Assembly (NCBI GenBank): GCA_963662155.1
Contig: OY759271.1
Coordinates: 15,909,084 to 15,973,083 of the forward strand
DNA from: Lamellibrachia columna
Taxonomy: Eukaryota > Annelida > Polychaeta > Sabellida > Siboglinidae
Length of the DNA stretch: 64,000 bases
Direction: 5' to 3'
This document shows, piece by piece, positions 1 to 10,757 of the stretch (position 1 is its first letter; every line of letters begins with the position of its first letter). Below the pieces are notes generated by a model. The model searched no databases. It had not been told where the DNA came from and was given only the letters and a program-made list of their open reading frames with translations. The position numbers and the translations under genes are program-made.

Positions 1-1
1 T

Positions 2-1188
2 CTGAATGGTTTCAATTACTGGAAAAATGCGCACATAATCACGACACATGAGCGTAGCGAAAGTCACTTAGTAGCTGTAAAGAAGGGGTTCGAAAATGCC
101 AAAGCGCACCACGTTGATTCTGTGATCGCAAAGCAGCTGGTGAATGAGCAGCAATACTGGATCGAACTCCTCAAGCGCATCCTTGCAGTTGTTACCTTCT
201 TAGCAGAGAGAGAAGACACCCGTTCCGATGCCACACCGAGTTGTTTGGGCAGAAGGACAATAGTAACTACTTAGGCTTGTTAGAGTTGCTCTCACAGTTC
301 GACCCTTTTCTGGCCGAACATATTCGCCGATATGGGAATAAAGGTAGAGGTCAAGTATCATATCTCTCTTCAACAATCTGTGAAGAATTCATCAAGCTCT
401 TATCGGACAGGGTGAAAGCGAAAATAATTGCTGAAATAAAGAAGGCGAAGTACTACTCTATCAACATAGATTCCACACCTGATATAGCACATATCGATTA
501 ACTGAGCATCGTCATACGATACGTTCGGATTGACGGACAACAAGTGGAACGCATCCTGGCCTTCATAGACAGTGAGAAACACGAGGGGAAATACTTGTTC
601 GAAACACTCGAGTCTTTCTTAGACGAATGCGGAATAAAGCTAGAGGATTGCCGTGGACAAACCTATGACAATGCGAGCAATATGTCTGGAACTTACTCTG
701 GAGTCCAGGCACGATTTCACCAGGTGAACCCTCTTGGTGAATGGGTACAATGCGCAGCGCATAGCCTAAATTTAGTTGGGACCGCAGCGGCCGAATCCTG
801 CACTGATGCGGTCAGGTTTTTCGGCATCGTTCAGCGATTTTACACATTCTTGTCAGCCTCGCCACAGCGGTGGTCGAAACTGTTAGAGAACCGACAGAAA
901 CAGTCTCCAGTGGTAAATAGCTTATCAGAAACACGATGGTCTGCTTGAGCAGATGCCGTGAAGGCGCTGGCACCAAATTATTAAAGTAATACAAAATTAT
1001 GTTGACGCGATAGCTAGAACTTCTGCCCAACCTCCACTCGTCGTGCTCGAGGCAAAGTCTTTGGTGAGCAAACTGAGCTATCTGAACATCGTTCTTATGT
1101 TCATTGTGTGGAACAACATCCTGGACACATTGAACCGAGTTAACAAGGCATTGCAAGCTCCAGGAATTGAGATTGGTTCAGTGATTTA
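2..1188 (+). pseudogene. hAT-family transposase (ZMYM1/DUF4371-like), 5' part, broken
   Basis: This is the N-terminal and middle part of a cut-and-paste transposase of the hAT superfamily, of the type annotated as zinc finger MYM-type protein 1-like (DUF4371). It opens at the window edge in frame 2 (NGFNYWKNAH...), shifts to frame 1 near 205-240, and reads through the typical DUF4371 stretch (NYLGLLELLSQFDPFLAEHI; YYSINIDSTPDIAH). A stop at 499-501 replaces the expected Gln of the (D/H)Q-L motif. The frame continues at 544-945 with CRGQTYDNASNMSGTYSGVQ and CAAHSLNLVG, reaches SETRWSA followed by a TGA where Arg is expected, then shifts to frame 2 from about 980 (VIQNYVDAIAR... to GIEIGSVI). 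Point stops plus two frameshifts make it non-functional. The rest of the gene resumes at 2234 after a LINE insertion. Confidence 0.85.
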
Positions 1189-2233
1189 ACAAGATTACCA
1201 TCCCAAACAACAAGTTCCAGATGGCAAGTGGACAAGGAAGCCATTGGCTTATCGAGAGTCCAACAATTTCCTCATCTATGTGTAGCCCGCCCTTATCAAA
1301 TATCTGTCAATTCTAATTTTAAACATATTCACACTACTAGCATTAACACAATAATTTGGCAGTTTGTTCCATTCATTTATCACCCAGCCTACACTGCTCC
1401 TTAACTAATGCTGCTTTGTGTCCTCTGGTTCTACTGCCTTCTTTAAGTTTGAAGAACATATTCCTATCAACATCCTCCTAACCGTTCACTATTTTAAACA
1501 CTTCTATTTGGTCTCCTCTTAGTCTCCTGGTCTCTAGTGTTGTTAAACCACATTGTAATAAGCGACTTTCGTAACTAAGGTCTATCAATTCTGGAATCAT
1601 TTTAGTTGCTTTTCGTTGTATTCAATCTAGCTTGCTATGTTCTTTTTACGATACGGCCTCCATTTATCTAGATCATCCTGTAAACTGTGTTTATCTGTAT
1701 CATTTGTAACCTTTCTGAATACTTTTGTGTCATCTGCAAATTTGAGTACTTTGCTAGATATGTCATCTTCTAAATCATTTATATATGTTAAAAACAGTAT
1801 AGGGCCTAATATTGATCCCACTCAAAACCGATTTCCAATTTGAAATCTCACCATCTACTATTACTCTCTGTCTTCTGTGTGTAAGCCACTTTTCTATCCA
1901 GTTGATTACGTTATTACCTATACCATGGGCTTTTAGTTTAAGTAACAATCTTTGGTGTGGCACTGTATCGAAAGATTTCTGAAAATCTAAGTAGACAACA
2001 TCCACTGATGACCCGTCATCTACCCACTTTGTAATTTCTTCAAAAAAACATAAGAGATTGGTTAGACATGACCTTGCTTTTAGGAACCGATGTTGAGATG
2101 TATTTATTAAATTATGTTTTACAAGGAATTCCACCATGTGGTCTCTAATTAATATTTCGAGTAATTTACATACAACTGATGTTAAACTCACTAGTCTGTA
2201 ATTTTCTGGCTTGTTCTTCGATCCCTTCTTAAA
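1189..2233 (-). mobile_element. LINE-A (subfamily A2) copy, 5'-truncated, nested inside the hAT gene
   Basis: A non-LTR retrotransposon of the CR1/L2-like jockey group, inserted antisense to the hAT gene. On the minus strand it starts inside the reverse transcriptase (PLFKKGSKNKPENYRLVSLT), continues through VYLDFQKSFDTVPHQRLLLK (palm motif A region) and then, after a frame change, [20 protein letters not shown] and KFADDTKVFRKV (FADD catalytic motif). It ends with the family 3' tail, whose reverse complement at 1189-1290 contains the conserved hairpin. Frameshifts and stops show that it is dead. The flanks agtgatt (left) and agtggtt (right) look like a 7-bp target site duplication with one mutation. 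Confidence 0.85.
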
Positions 2234-2937
2234 TAGTGGTTATGCATTACCGTGTCTTGCGGGAACACATCCATTCTTTGCGTGACTCAGAAAGGTTCGA
2301 TCGATTCGAGAATGAAGCAAAGTCCGTTGCACCAGGACTTGATTACGACGATGAAAACAGGCGAGCAAAGAAGAGAAAGTTGTTCGACGACGAAACACCA
2401 GAAGAGGTAAAAGTGAACGACTGTCGAGAGAACTTCATCACTGACAGATTACTCTCCGAACTCAAGAAACGGAAGGCCGCCTACACGAATGTCTATGAAC
2501 GTGTCGGGGTGTTGACCGAGATTCGATCTCTCGCCGACAGCGATATCACCTCGAAGTGCGGAGAGCTCACTCGGTATTACGATAATGATATTGAGCCTGA
2601 TTTTGAGAAGGAATTCCGTCTCTTCACAAAATATGGAGACTTCAAGACAGGTGTAGAGATGATAACCTTTCTTCATGAAAATAAGCTGATTACCAGTGTC
2701 CCTAACGTTCACATTGCGTTACGGATATATCTGTAAATTTTCGGCTCAAGCTGCGAAGGCGAGCGATCTTTCTTGATACTGAAACGTATCAAAGACTACC
2801 AGCGTTCCACGATGGGTCAATCGCGCTTGTCGGCACTGTCACTTTTAGCCATAGAGTCGGAAATGATGCGTTCACTCTCGGTTGATGACATTATTAGCTC
2901 GTTTGCCATCAAGAAAATACGCAAGGTAAAACTGTAG
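2234..2937 (+). pseudogene. hAT-family transposase, C-terminal part with dimerisation domain
   Basis: This continues the transposase interrupted at 1188. The text resumes as MHYRVLREHIHSLRDSERF and runs in one frame to 2733 (DFKTGVEMITFLHENKLITS). A stop at 2734-2736 is followed in the same frame by GERSFLILKRIKDYQRSTMG and LSALSLLAIESEMMRSL, then a stop at 2935-2937. The ERSFxxLKRIKxYxRSTM pattern is the hallmark of the hAT C-terminal dimerisation domain. Joining this to the 5' part across the LINE gives an uninterrupted family alignment, so the LINE arrived after the transposon. Confidence 0.85.
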
Positions 2938-3124
2938 ACTACGCATCGCTAAGCCTTAGGTGTGAGATGGTGATAGTCGACTTCGACAATCGCTACCAGC
3001 CTACCGTACACCACGACAATATCTGCGATCGGTAACTTGCAATGGTTGACTTTTAAAAGAACTGTTCGTGTATCAGCTTTATTGACGATTCATTCATGTA
3101 CAGTATGCTATGTAAATATAAAAA

Positions 3125-3219
3125 GTGAAATGCTAACTTGAAAATCTTGTGGTGGGTTTACTTGGGGCCCACGAAAGTGCCGGGTGCCTAGGGCCCACGA
3201 ATGTCTTAATCCTCCACTG
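3125..3219 (+). mobile_element. Probable right end (terminal inverted repeat region) of the hAT element
   Basis: About 280 bp past the transposase stop there is a GC-rich stretch (ggggcccacgaaagtgccgg, then gggcccacgaatgtc) ending in ttaatcctccactg. Read from the other strand the end is CAGTGGAGGATTAAGACA, which looks like a hAT terminus (CAGnGGnGGATTnA). The left end lies outside the window, so the inverted repeat cannot be matched. The next 8 bases, gatgttat, would be the target duplication. Confidence 0.5.
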
Positions 3220-3779
3220 GATGTTATATCTTTGCATACGGCAAACGTGCCCAAACTACTTGAGTTTCCTGTGTCTGATGACATCTGAGCCATATTCAGG
3301 TGTAAATTTATTAAATTAATGCCCAGACTTAATCTCCAATCCAGTGAACTAGCGGGGGTCTGTCAGACTTACCGGACACGATCGGCAGGGACAGTCTTAT
3401 ATGATGTGCTCCATCGTTGAGATTGATGACCGTAGTCGCATCCCTGTGCTGGCACCATATCCCCAACCGTTTGAAGCACTTTTATTCACATCGCTCCTGT
3501 GATGTTCTGATGTGGTGGCATGATCACAAATCCCCTCGACATAGATCAAGCCCTGCGGTTCGTCGGTAGGGTCGGCGATGAACTGTGTGTTGTTGGCCGT
3601 TAATAGGATCCTCAAAGCTCTCTACTGGGAGCCAGCGTCATAGTTGGGAGAGAGGCTAATGCCATGTAGATAGATATAAGACAGTTAGGGAATTGTCTAT
3701 GTAGACAGCAACTAATGCTAATATTCGTCGCCAAGCCACGTGAGAGCAGAGAGGTAACGCAAGGAATGTTCAACTAAAG
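3220..3779. other. Unassigned intergenic stretch
   Basis: No recognisable gene. A minus-strand ORF of 72 codons at 3397-3615 (residues such as TDEPQGLIYVEGICDHATTS) has a protein-like composition and no stop, but I do not recognise it and see no clear partner exons. Confidence 0.3.
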
Positions 3780-4095
3780 ATATTGAATGGGTATGAAAAT
3801 ATTGATAGACATTTTGTCTCACCCATAAAAGATAGTAGAACTGGAGGACATGAGGTAACATTACTAAAGGATCAGTGTAGATTGGATATCAAGAAGTACT
3901 CTTTCTCACAGAGGACAATAAATGAATGGAACAAATTATCTACAAATTGTGTAACTGCTAGCAGCGTGTTGTTTAAAAACAAGGTTGACACATATCTCAG
4001 GAGGGCGGGTTATACATAAATGAAAAACATTTGGACTCTCGATAAGCCAATGTCCACTTGCCATCTGGACCTTTGTCTTGGATGGCAATATTGTT
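3780..4095 (+). mobile_element. LINE-A (subfamily A1) 3' end fragment
   Basis: The C-terminal part of the LINE-A ORF2 ([20 protein letters not shown]..., QCRLDIKKYSFSQRTINEWN, VDTYLRRAGYT) ends in a stop and is followed by the family 3' tail (ggactctcgataagccaatg), here missing the ggcttcctt block. The copy is strongly 5'-truncated, as is usual for LINEs. Confidence 0.85.
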
Positions 4096-4261
4096 GAAGT
4101 AATTGCAGGAACGAGTAAAGCATTTAATACTTATCCTATGTGACACTCACGTGGAATACAGTTATTGTTATGCGTAAAGATCACTTAACATGTATGTTAA
4201 GTATAGCCGCAAATTGTATCGCTAACACAAACTCTTTATACCGGCCGTTTCTAGATTCACA

Positions 4262-4440
4262 AGATTTAGCAAGGAATTCTAGATTGCAAGTGGACAAGAA
4301 AGTCATTGACTTAGCGAGAGTCCAACAATTGTGTTATCTGTATGTGGTCAGTCCTTGACATTTGTCTGTAAATTCTATTTTAAACATATTGACGTATTTA
4401 TCGTCCTTTGTGACATTGAATACTTGTATCCAATTTATAT
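4262..4440 (-). mobile_element. LINE-A 3' tail fragment
   Basis: The plus strand reads gattgcaagtggacaagaaa, then gagagtccaacaatt and ttttaaacatattgac. This is the reverse complement of the LINE-A 3' tail and the extreme C-terminal codons. It lies tail to tail with the 3780-4095 fragment. Confidence 0.7.
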
Positions 4441-7350
4441 TGTTATTTTATTAACCTTTACAAGAAGAATTAATCAACTGGGTTCTACCTAAGTACCTAT
4501 TTCCCTTAGTCGTTCCCTGTTCTCCCGACCGTTGGCAGCCTCAGATTTATCTTCTGCTCAGTTCTGTGAACGTGTCACACTCTTGATACAATTAATCTCA
4601 TTCCATTCTTTGGTATCACTGATCAATTAATGTCTTCGAATGTCCAACATATCTTTCTTAAACAAAAATACGTTGACGGAAGAGTGACATCAAGCTAAGT
4701 CAGCAGGTCTACGTGGATGGGAAAATGCCCGTTTTGTGCGTCTCCTGGTGTACCGAAGTATTTGCAAACATTATGAATCTGTGCAGGTTTATAATTTTCA
4801 TTTCGGGGAAATGAGAAATGCAACATATATCTGCTTACGATATACACGTTTTGCACGCTGGCATATGAACGATCCACTAGAGACCATTCGTTGTATGACC
4901 TAAAGGTCGAGAAGGCCAAATTGTTCATGCTGAAAATAATAAGTGTTTGTCGTCAAGCACCAACAGTTCACAAACTTGGTTTGGTAATTATGTTTTCTTT
5001 CCTGAGAATAACCAGCAAAAGAATGCGGTCCATAGTATGTAAGAAATCAACTGAACTGTAATCTACAGAAATTGCACATCCTTTACTCAAAATAACACTT
5101 GGATCGAGCGATGTTCTCATCCGACATTTTGCAACCCACCCTGTCGAATCTCCCGGGTATGTGCTGGCTGCAACAAAATATTACTTTGTTTTTACAGTCG
5201 GCATATTTAAAGTTCATCATGTAGTTGGAAAATTCGTAATGAACGTATTCGCCCGCTCGTGTGTCTGTCCCGTGGTTGAGTGTAGTTGTAAGGTCACCCC
5301 TTGCCCTCATATTACAGTCCATCCATCTCCTGTCCAGTTGTCGACCTCCTAGAAGTGTCTCCATAACGCGATGCTCTTCCTTCTCGATGCGTCTTTTCCT
5401 GGGAAAGCAAGGTTATTCAACGTCAGAAACGCCACACCAATGATATTATGGTGTTTATAGGTCCTAGTTTACATGCTGCACGAAACAATATAAATATTCG
5501 TGCTTTGAGTCCTAGTCTATTCGAAATGTTAGTCATACACCGAAGCCATCACCGCAGCCAATCTACCAACGCTGTCAGACCGGAGGGAGAAGTTACGCAG
5601 AACCCTATTCACAAGCACGCCACAACCTACACATGAATTATACCATCATCCGGGAAACTCCGCACACCACTCGAAACACTAGGACACTGTATGCCGCGTT
5701 GCAGAACTGCAAGATTTCAGAACTCTTTTATACCATATGCGTTAAGACACTGGCAGTAGTTATGATCTCATTTATAAATTAGTTCGTTTTTACGTAATAG
5801 TAGTAGGCCATATAATTTATTTTACTATAGTATTGCCTGTTTTAATTTATAATTATGTCGTTCATATTTACCTTGTTTATTACGAACATAACTTTAAACA
5901 TGATGTTCATGCACCTTTTAATTTTTTGCTATATTTAGGTCATACTTTTTGTCTTAATTAATTTATTATCATTGTTTGTTTTACTGTGCCAATTGTATAA
6001 TTCAACTGCTATAGTTGCCATTTTAATAAAATTATTGTTGTACAACATTATGTTAATTTTAATATCATTGTTTTCTTTCTAGTCTTTAAGTATGAGTGTA
6101 ACGGAAATAACTGGAATCCGATTATGTCACGTAACAGTTAATTAGAGCACCCATTTTTAAATTACAAATCCTAATATTTCTTGCACACACTCGCCTTAAA
6201 ATAATGTATATCCATTATGTTTGCATCACACCGAACAAGAATATTGGAATAAATAACCTATGTTGCCACTAAGAGTAAGATAATATGTTTGAATAACCAT
6301 CGTGCAATAATCATGGTATGGCTATTATAACTGCTTGTCGTATTATAAGCCTGGCGTTATTTTCGCACACCACGATCCACTACCTCTCTATTCGTCGAGA
6401 GAACAATAGCAGAAATAGTGGCGTGTTTTACGTTTTGAAGTTTTGTTCGATCATTGTGCAAACTAACGAAACGGTTTTTTTTTAGCAAAATTGCACAACA
6501 CAGTTTGTTATGTCTCTGACATCTCGTCAACTTATAAAACATAATTTTCGGGAAAATCAACACGAGAAACACTACATGTCATTATTAACAAATAAGAATG
6601 TTTTATCGACATAGCGTTTCGTTCACAACACGTTCATATGCTGCCTAAAGGCCACTACGAATTTAAAACTGTGACCAATGGCAATGATTTCCAATATGTC
6701 CTTCTTCAAAAAATGTGTCTAGGCGCATAAACTCTGGAAGTAGGGCCTACAATGGTCATGTGTCCCAATGTTTTACATGGGTCGTATCTCCTGCAATGTT
6801 GGAGCTGTGTGACCAAGGGACCGCCCTCGACGAGCTGCCAAAACTCTATTTCCGGCGTCGACGAGGGAAATCACGGGACAATCTGATAAATGCATCTGTA
6901 ACGAGCGCGTCTAACCGCGCTGTGCCGGACCGGACAGCGGAGGTCGAAGCTGTTGAAGAGATCACAGCGCGAGATGCGTTCTTCCGTCACCGTGGCGCGC
7001 CGTTGGGTAAATTTGATATGCTCGATCTTTGGCTTCATTTATCTCGTGTCTATTCAACCAGCTAACGGGATTATGGCCATGTAGGATTCACAGATTTTCA
7101 ATGAAGTTATACTTGGGAAGGAAACATCCCGGGAGATAATTGGAAGCCGAAAATAGTGTCCAACCCACTCAGGTTGGAGAGAGAAAAATAGAAAGTGGGA
7201 TGTTTATTTGAATATTAAATTGTTTGGGTGATATCTTCGTTGTAGCTTGAGAGGGAAATTACATTCTTACATGGTGACGAGACAGCTTCTTCTGAACAGC
7301 ATCTCACGTCTCGTACTTTGTGGAAAATGTAGGCGTGGAGATTACTAGAA
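4441..7350. other. AT-rich intergenic region, no supported gene
   Basis: Several short ORFs occur (93 codons on the minus strand at 5083-5364; 116 codons on the plus strand at 6715-7065). Neither has a recognisable domain, a splice partner or a neighbour that gives it a role. 5083-5364 shows REGRA..GRRxLxRRWMDC-like text reminiscent of LINE 3' ends, which is only a hint. 5750-6100 is very AT-rich and ends with aataaaattattgtt, possibly an old retroelement tail. Confidence 0.3.
6715..7065 (+). CDS. Unrecognised 116-codon open frame
   Basis: An open frame with a more balanced composition than its AT-rich surroundings (Arg-rich segment FRRRRGKSRDN, acidic segment TAEVEAVEEITARDAFF). Its first codon in the frame is not an ATG. 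No family is recognised, and no signal peptide, membrane span or splice-site pair was noted. It could be a chance ORF or a fragment of a mobile element. Confidence 0.15.
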   Translation: MSRRINSGSRAYNGHVSQCFTWVVSPAMLELCDQGTALDELPKLYFRRRRGKSRDNLINASVTSASNRAVPDRTAEVEAVEEITARDAFFRHRGAPLGKFDMLDLWLHLSRVYSTS

Positions 7351-7834
7351 GTAACCCAATGTTGCACACTGCGTCATTGCGAGGGTTGGACTCAAATAAA
7401 AAGTAACCCAATGTTGCACACTGCGTCATTGCGAGGGTTGGACACAAACAAAAAGTAACCCAATGTTGCACACTGCGTCATTGCGAGGGTTGGACTCAAA
7501 CAAAAAATAACCCAATGTTGCACACTGTGTCATTGTGAGGATTGGACTCAAATAAAAAGTAACCCAATGTTGCACACTGCGTCGTTGCGAGGGTTGGACT
7601 CAAACAAAAAGTAACGCAATATTGCACACTGCGTAATTGCGAGGGTTGAACTCAAACAAAAAGTAACCCAATGTTGCACACTGCGTCACTGCGAGGGTTG
7701 GACACAAACAAAAAGTAACCCAATGTTGCACACAGTGTCACTGCGAGGGTTGGACACAAACAAAAAGTAACCCAATGTTGCACACTGTGTCACTGCGAGG
7801 GTTGGACACAAACAAAAAGTAACCCAATGCAAAA
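7351..7834. repeat. 52-bp tandem satellite, about 9 units
   Basis: The phrase cccaatgttgcacac recurs at 7355, 7407, 7459, 7511, 7563, 7615 (cgcaat variant), 7667, 7719 and 7771, with a final partial unit at 7823, giving an exact 52-bp period. Each unit contains aagtaacccaatgttgcaca, then ctgcgtcattgcgagggttg, then gac(t/a)caaa(c/t)aaaa. Units differ by a few substitutions (gtcatt/gtcact/gtaatt), and the later units share gacacaaac, which suggests local spread of variants. Confidence 0.95.
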
Positions 7835-9777
7835 AGTGTTGATGTCTTAAATGCTTCTATTTGGTCCGCCTTGCCAATTCAATAAATCCAATAGGCTTGG
7901 ACCTAATCGTCATTTGTTGCTCGCATGTAGCGTTGATGATCTGCTAATCTGACCAGTTTCTAGCCGCTTGTGTTCAGTGTTTACGAACGTGGACGAACAT
8001 TGGACTGGTCAGGTCGTCTTAGTTACGGTAGCAACTAACTAGGCCGTACCATCATTCACGGCGAGGAATGTGTTGTATAGATGTTTGCATCAATGTAAAC
8101 TGTTTGCAGGAATAATAAAACAGAAACCGCTCAGATAGGTTTTGTAACGTACTGGCCGTGTTGGCTACTAACGAGTTAATACTGCATTCAGGTCCTAACA
8201 AACGGTTCAGGAAAAATTATGGGAAAGAAAAGGCTTCATAGACTTTAATGAGCATTTGACCAGAATTGCTTTACGGTTTTTAAGTATTGCTTATAAACCC
8301 AACCTGTTTTGGTGAACACAAGTCAAGTGACATGATGCCATCTCTACAGCGGTCTCTTACCCCCACCGTAACGCTACGACGCTTTGCGTATAGCATAATG
8401 CCATAAATCATAATAAATAATAATAAATAAACAAATCTTAATAAATCATAAATCAGTATATAGTGGCTCATGACACTTTTTATATTTTGTTAAACCTGAC
8501 AGTAGCACCACACGTTCCAAATTCCTGTCTGACACGGCGAGAGCAATAACATACACCTATGTTGAATATTATGTAGATGTGCGACACAGTAAACTCCGTG
8601 GCAACATAACCGATCAGAAAAGGAACACTATATGCTCCCCGGAATAACCCGTGGCGCTTCTGGTGCATAAATATAACACTAATATAAAGGTGAAATCGGG
8701 TGAAATTTTCGACGGAAGTACAACGCGTATCTTTTGCCGTGCGCTGAAACAATCGCGTGTCTTATCCAAAGCATGCTCAATCGCGTTCGAAGTTATGCAA
8801 ACGTCAGAGATCAGCTGATTTTTGCGTTCCGATGCTAGCGTTGTAATTTATGTTTAATATTAGTAAGCGTTTTTGTCAGTTCGCTGTACTCTTTGTTGAT
8901 CTTTTTCTTTTGGACTCTAATTTGAAGTACAAGTTTTACATCCGTCAACAATTGATCCCGCAATGCATTGCGTTTATACACGGACGCCGTCTAGCGATCA
9001 AAGACATGACATTCCGAGTAACGAATATTGTCACACGTACTGTTTGCCGTTGCTGCATACTGTTGCTTGCGTAAAAGCGTGTAGAATAAACGGGATTCGG
9101 TGTCCATCACAAGTCTCATCAAGTCATTGCTTGACAGGGCTGAACTGGAAACACACCAACAGGTTAATTATCATCACGTTGTTGACAGACCGTGACAAGC
9201 ATTGGGGGTGAGGTTGTACCAGTGTAAACATACCTCGCGTAGTTTCAAGAAGCAAGCTATTCCTCAACAATTTAGGGGGCGCCCTGAGAAATGTAACGGA
9301 AAGAATATGCACTGCCCCCATTGGTATGTTTTTCGTCAAAAAATCATAATATAAGAAAACCTAATATTATTTAATATAGGCCGGTGCCAATTTCAGTAAA
9401 CTGAAACCCTATAGACAGTTTTTAGTAAAATGTAACAACAAACGGTTTTAGGGTGATATGGGTGTGCTGAATAAAAAATCCATGTTGACAATTTGTGAGA
9501 TGGGTCATTGACCTCTTAAATAACTCAAACACAAAATGGCGTTGTGTGTGTCTGTCTTAATACACAGCTTTGTGCGTTGTGTAAATGGGCAACTAAAAGA
9601 GTGTGAACATCTGTGTCCCGAGTGTGAACATCTGTGTGCAGTCACTACCACTAACTCTGCATTTATATGAACACAGTGCAGCACGGGACGTGTGTCTGCC
9701 TTGTTGTAGTTGGTGTGTAAAATATTGGTCAGATGCCTTGACACATGTTGTTTCCTTGAATGCTCCAGACACAACCA
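7835..9777. other. Intergenic region, no supported gene
   Basis: Mixed AT-rich sequence with only short shadow ORFs (90 codons minus at 8480-8752; 82 codons plus at 8963-9211). No domain is recognised. 9599-9640 holds a short direct repeat (gtgtgaacatctgtgt twice). Confidence 0.3.
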
Positions 9778-9921
9778 GTGTTTTGTTTGCTGGAACACAC
9801 GCATTAAGTTCCTTTGACAGAAACTGTGCCAAGTATGTCTTGTTGCCGTGTTTTGTTTGCTGGAACACACGCATTAAGTTCCTTTGACAGAAACTGTGCC
9901 AAGTCTGTCTTGTTGCCTCCA
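9778..9921. repeat. 71-bp tandem duplication
   Basis: The segment starting ttttgtttgctggaacacac at 9781 is repeated at 9852. Each copy runs through gcattaagttcctttgacag and gtgccaagtatgtcttgttg, with one or two mismatches over 71 bp. The overlapping ORFs on both strands owe their repeated text to this duplication. Confidence 0.9.
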
Positions 9922-10575
9922 AAAGAAAGAACATATGTCTATTTATATGATTAATTTTTTTTAAGAACGGACTAATTATGTTTTACTATATTTATTGTAA
10001 TATGACATGTTTAATGTATACGTAACGACCCCACACTCAACACAGATTCTGCATATTGCCCTTGATGGCTCAGCAAACATTTCCAATGGTCGCTAATTGA
10101 CATTATGACTCAGCAAACACTTATAATTATAATAGGCATGTTGTTAGGCAACCACATCATTGTAGGATATGTCCAATGGCACCGGTATAACCTTGTGGCA
10201 TCCATTGTATTTCCTCTAAGTGCATTTTCTATATCCGTTGCTGAGGAAAACCTTCAGTTACTAGACAGCCAACTAATTTTATGAAAATTAGAAAATGTTT
10301 TGCCAACTTAAGTATGATTGGGGTCTGTATCTTATATGATCAAATTATAGTAATTAGAAGGGTGTTTGTCTTTTTCTGTGACAAATCGGACGCCATTTAA
10401 TTTTTTTATTTGTAATCAATGACACCTCCCGGAGACTGCCAACGTTTTGTTTTATGCTGCACACCCAAAATCACCTTAAAATCAATTGTTATTTAAAAAA
10501 ATTATTATATAATTTGCATGCTGACAACATTTTAATCAGATTGACTGCTTGAATACATCACCTTTAGTCTCCTAC

Positions 10576-10757
10576 CTGGTTAGCCTGGCTACGCCGTTTG
10601 GCATCGGCAGCGATGTTCGTTTGCCGAAGCCGTGACTAAACCTATCCGCAGCGCCGACTTGGAAGCCCTTGTCTGACCGCCGTTCCGTCATCGTCCCGGG
10701 AGATTGGTTTGCACAGGCCATCGACAATAGTAGCAGAATCAGAAAGAGCGGCTTCAT
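10576..10757 (-). CDS. Allatotropin-like neuropeptide precursor, first coding exon
   Basis: Encodes the start of a secreted neuropeptide prohormone. Residues 1-16 (MKPLFLILLLLSMACA) are a typical signal peptide with small residues before the cleavage point. A short spacer (NQSPGTMTERRSDK) ends in a basic site, followed by the 14-residue peptide GFQVGAADRFSHGF. Then comes Gly-Lys-Arg, giving C-terminal amidation and dibasic cleavage. The length and pattern GFxxGAADRxSHGF-amide match annelid allatotropin (earthworm ETP is GFKDGAADRISHGF-amide); mollusc forms end in HGY-amide. The downstream text TSLPMPNGVARLTR runs into CCAG|gtagga, so the exon ends at 10576 in phase 2 and the acidic C-terminal remainder must lie on another exon at lower coordinates, not found. 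I chose the Met at 10757 because the signal peptide begins there; ctatgctcag just upstream could be a 5'UTR acceptor. Allatotropins act on orexin-type GPCRs to modulate gut and muscle activity. Confidence 0.85.

Noticed and set aside
7351..7834. CRISPR-like array
   Set aside because: Units are contiguous with no unique spacers, and the sequence is eukaryotic; it is a satellite.
9505..9934. Overlapping 113-121 codon minus-strand frames with repeated HSFCQRNLMRVFQQTKH
   Set aside because: Produced by the 71-bp tandem duplication. No domain or expression signal, and not linked to the neuropeptide exon.
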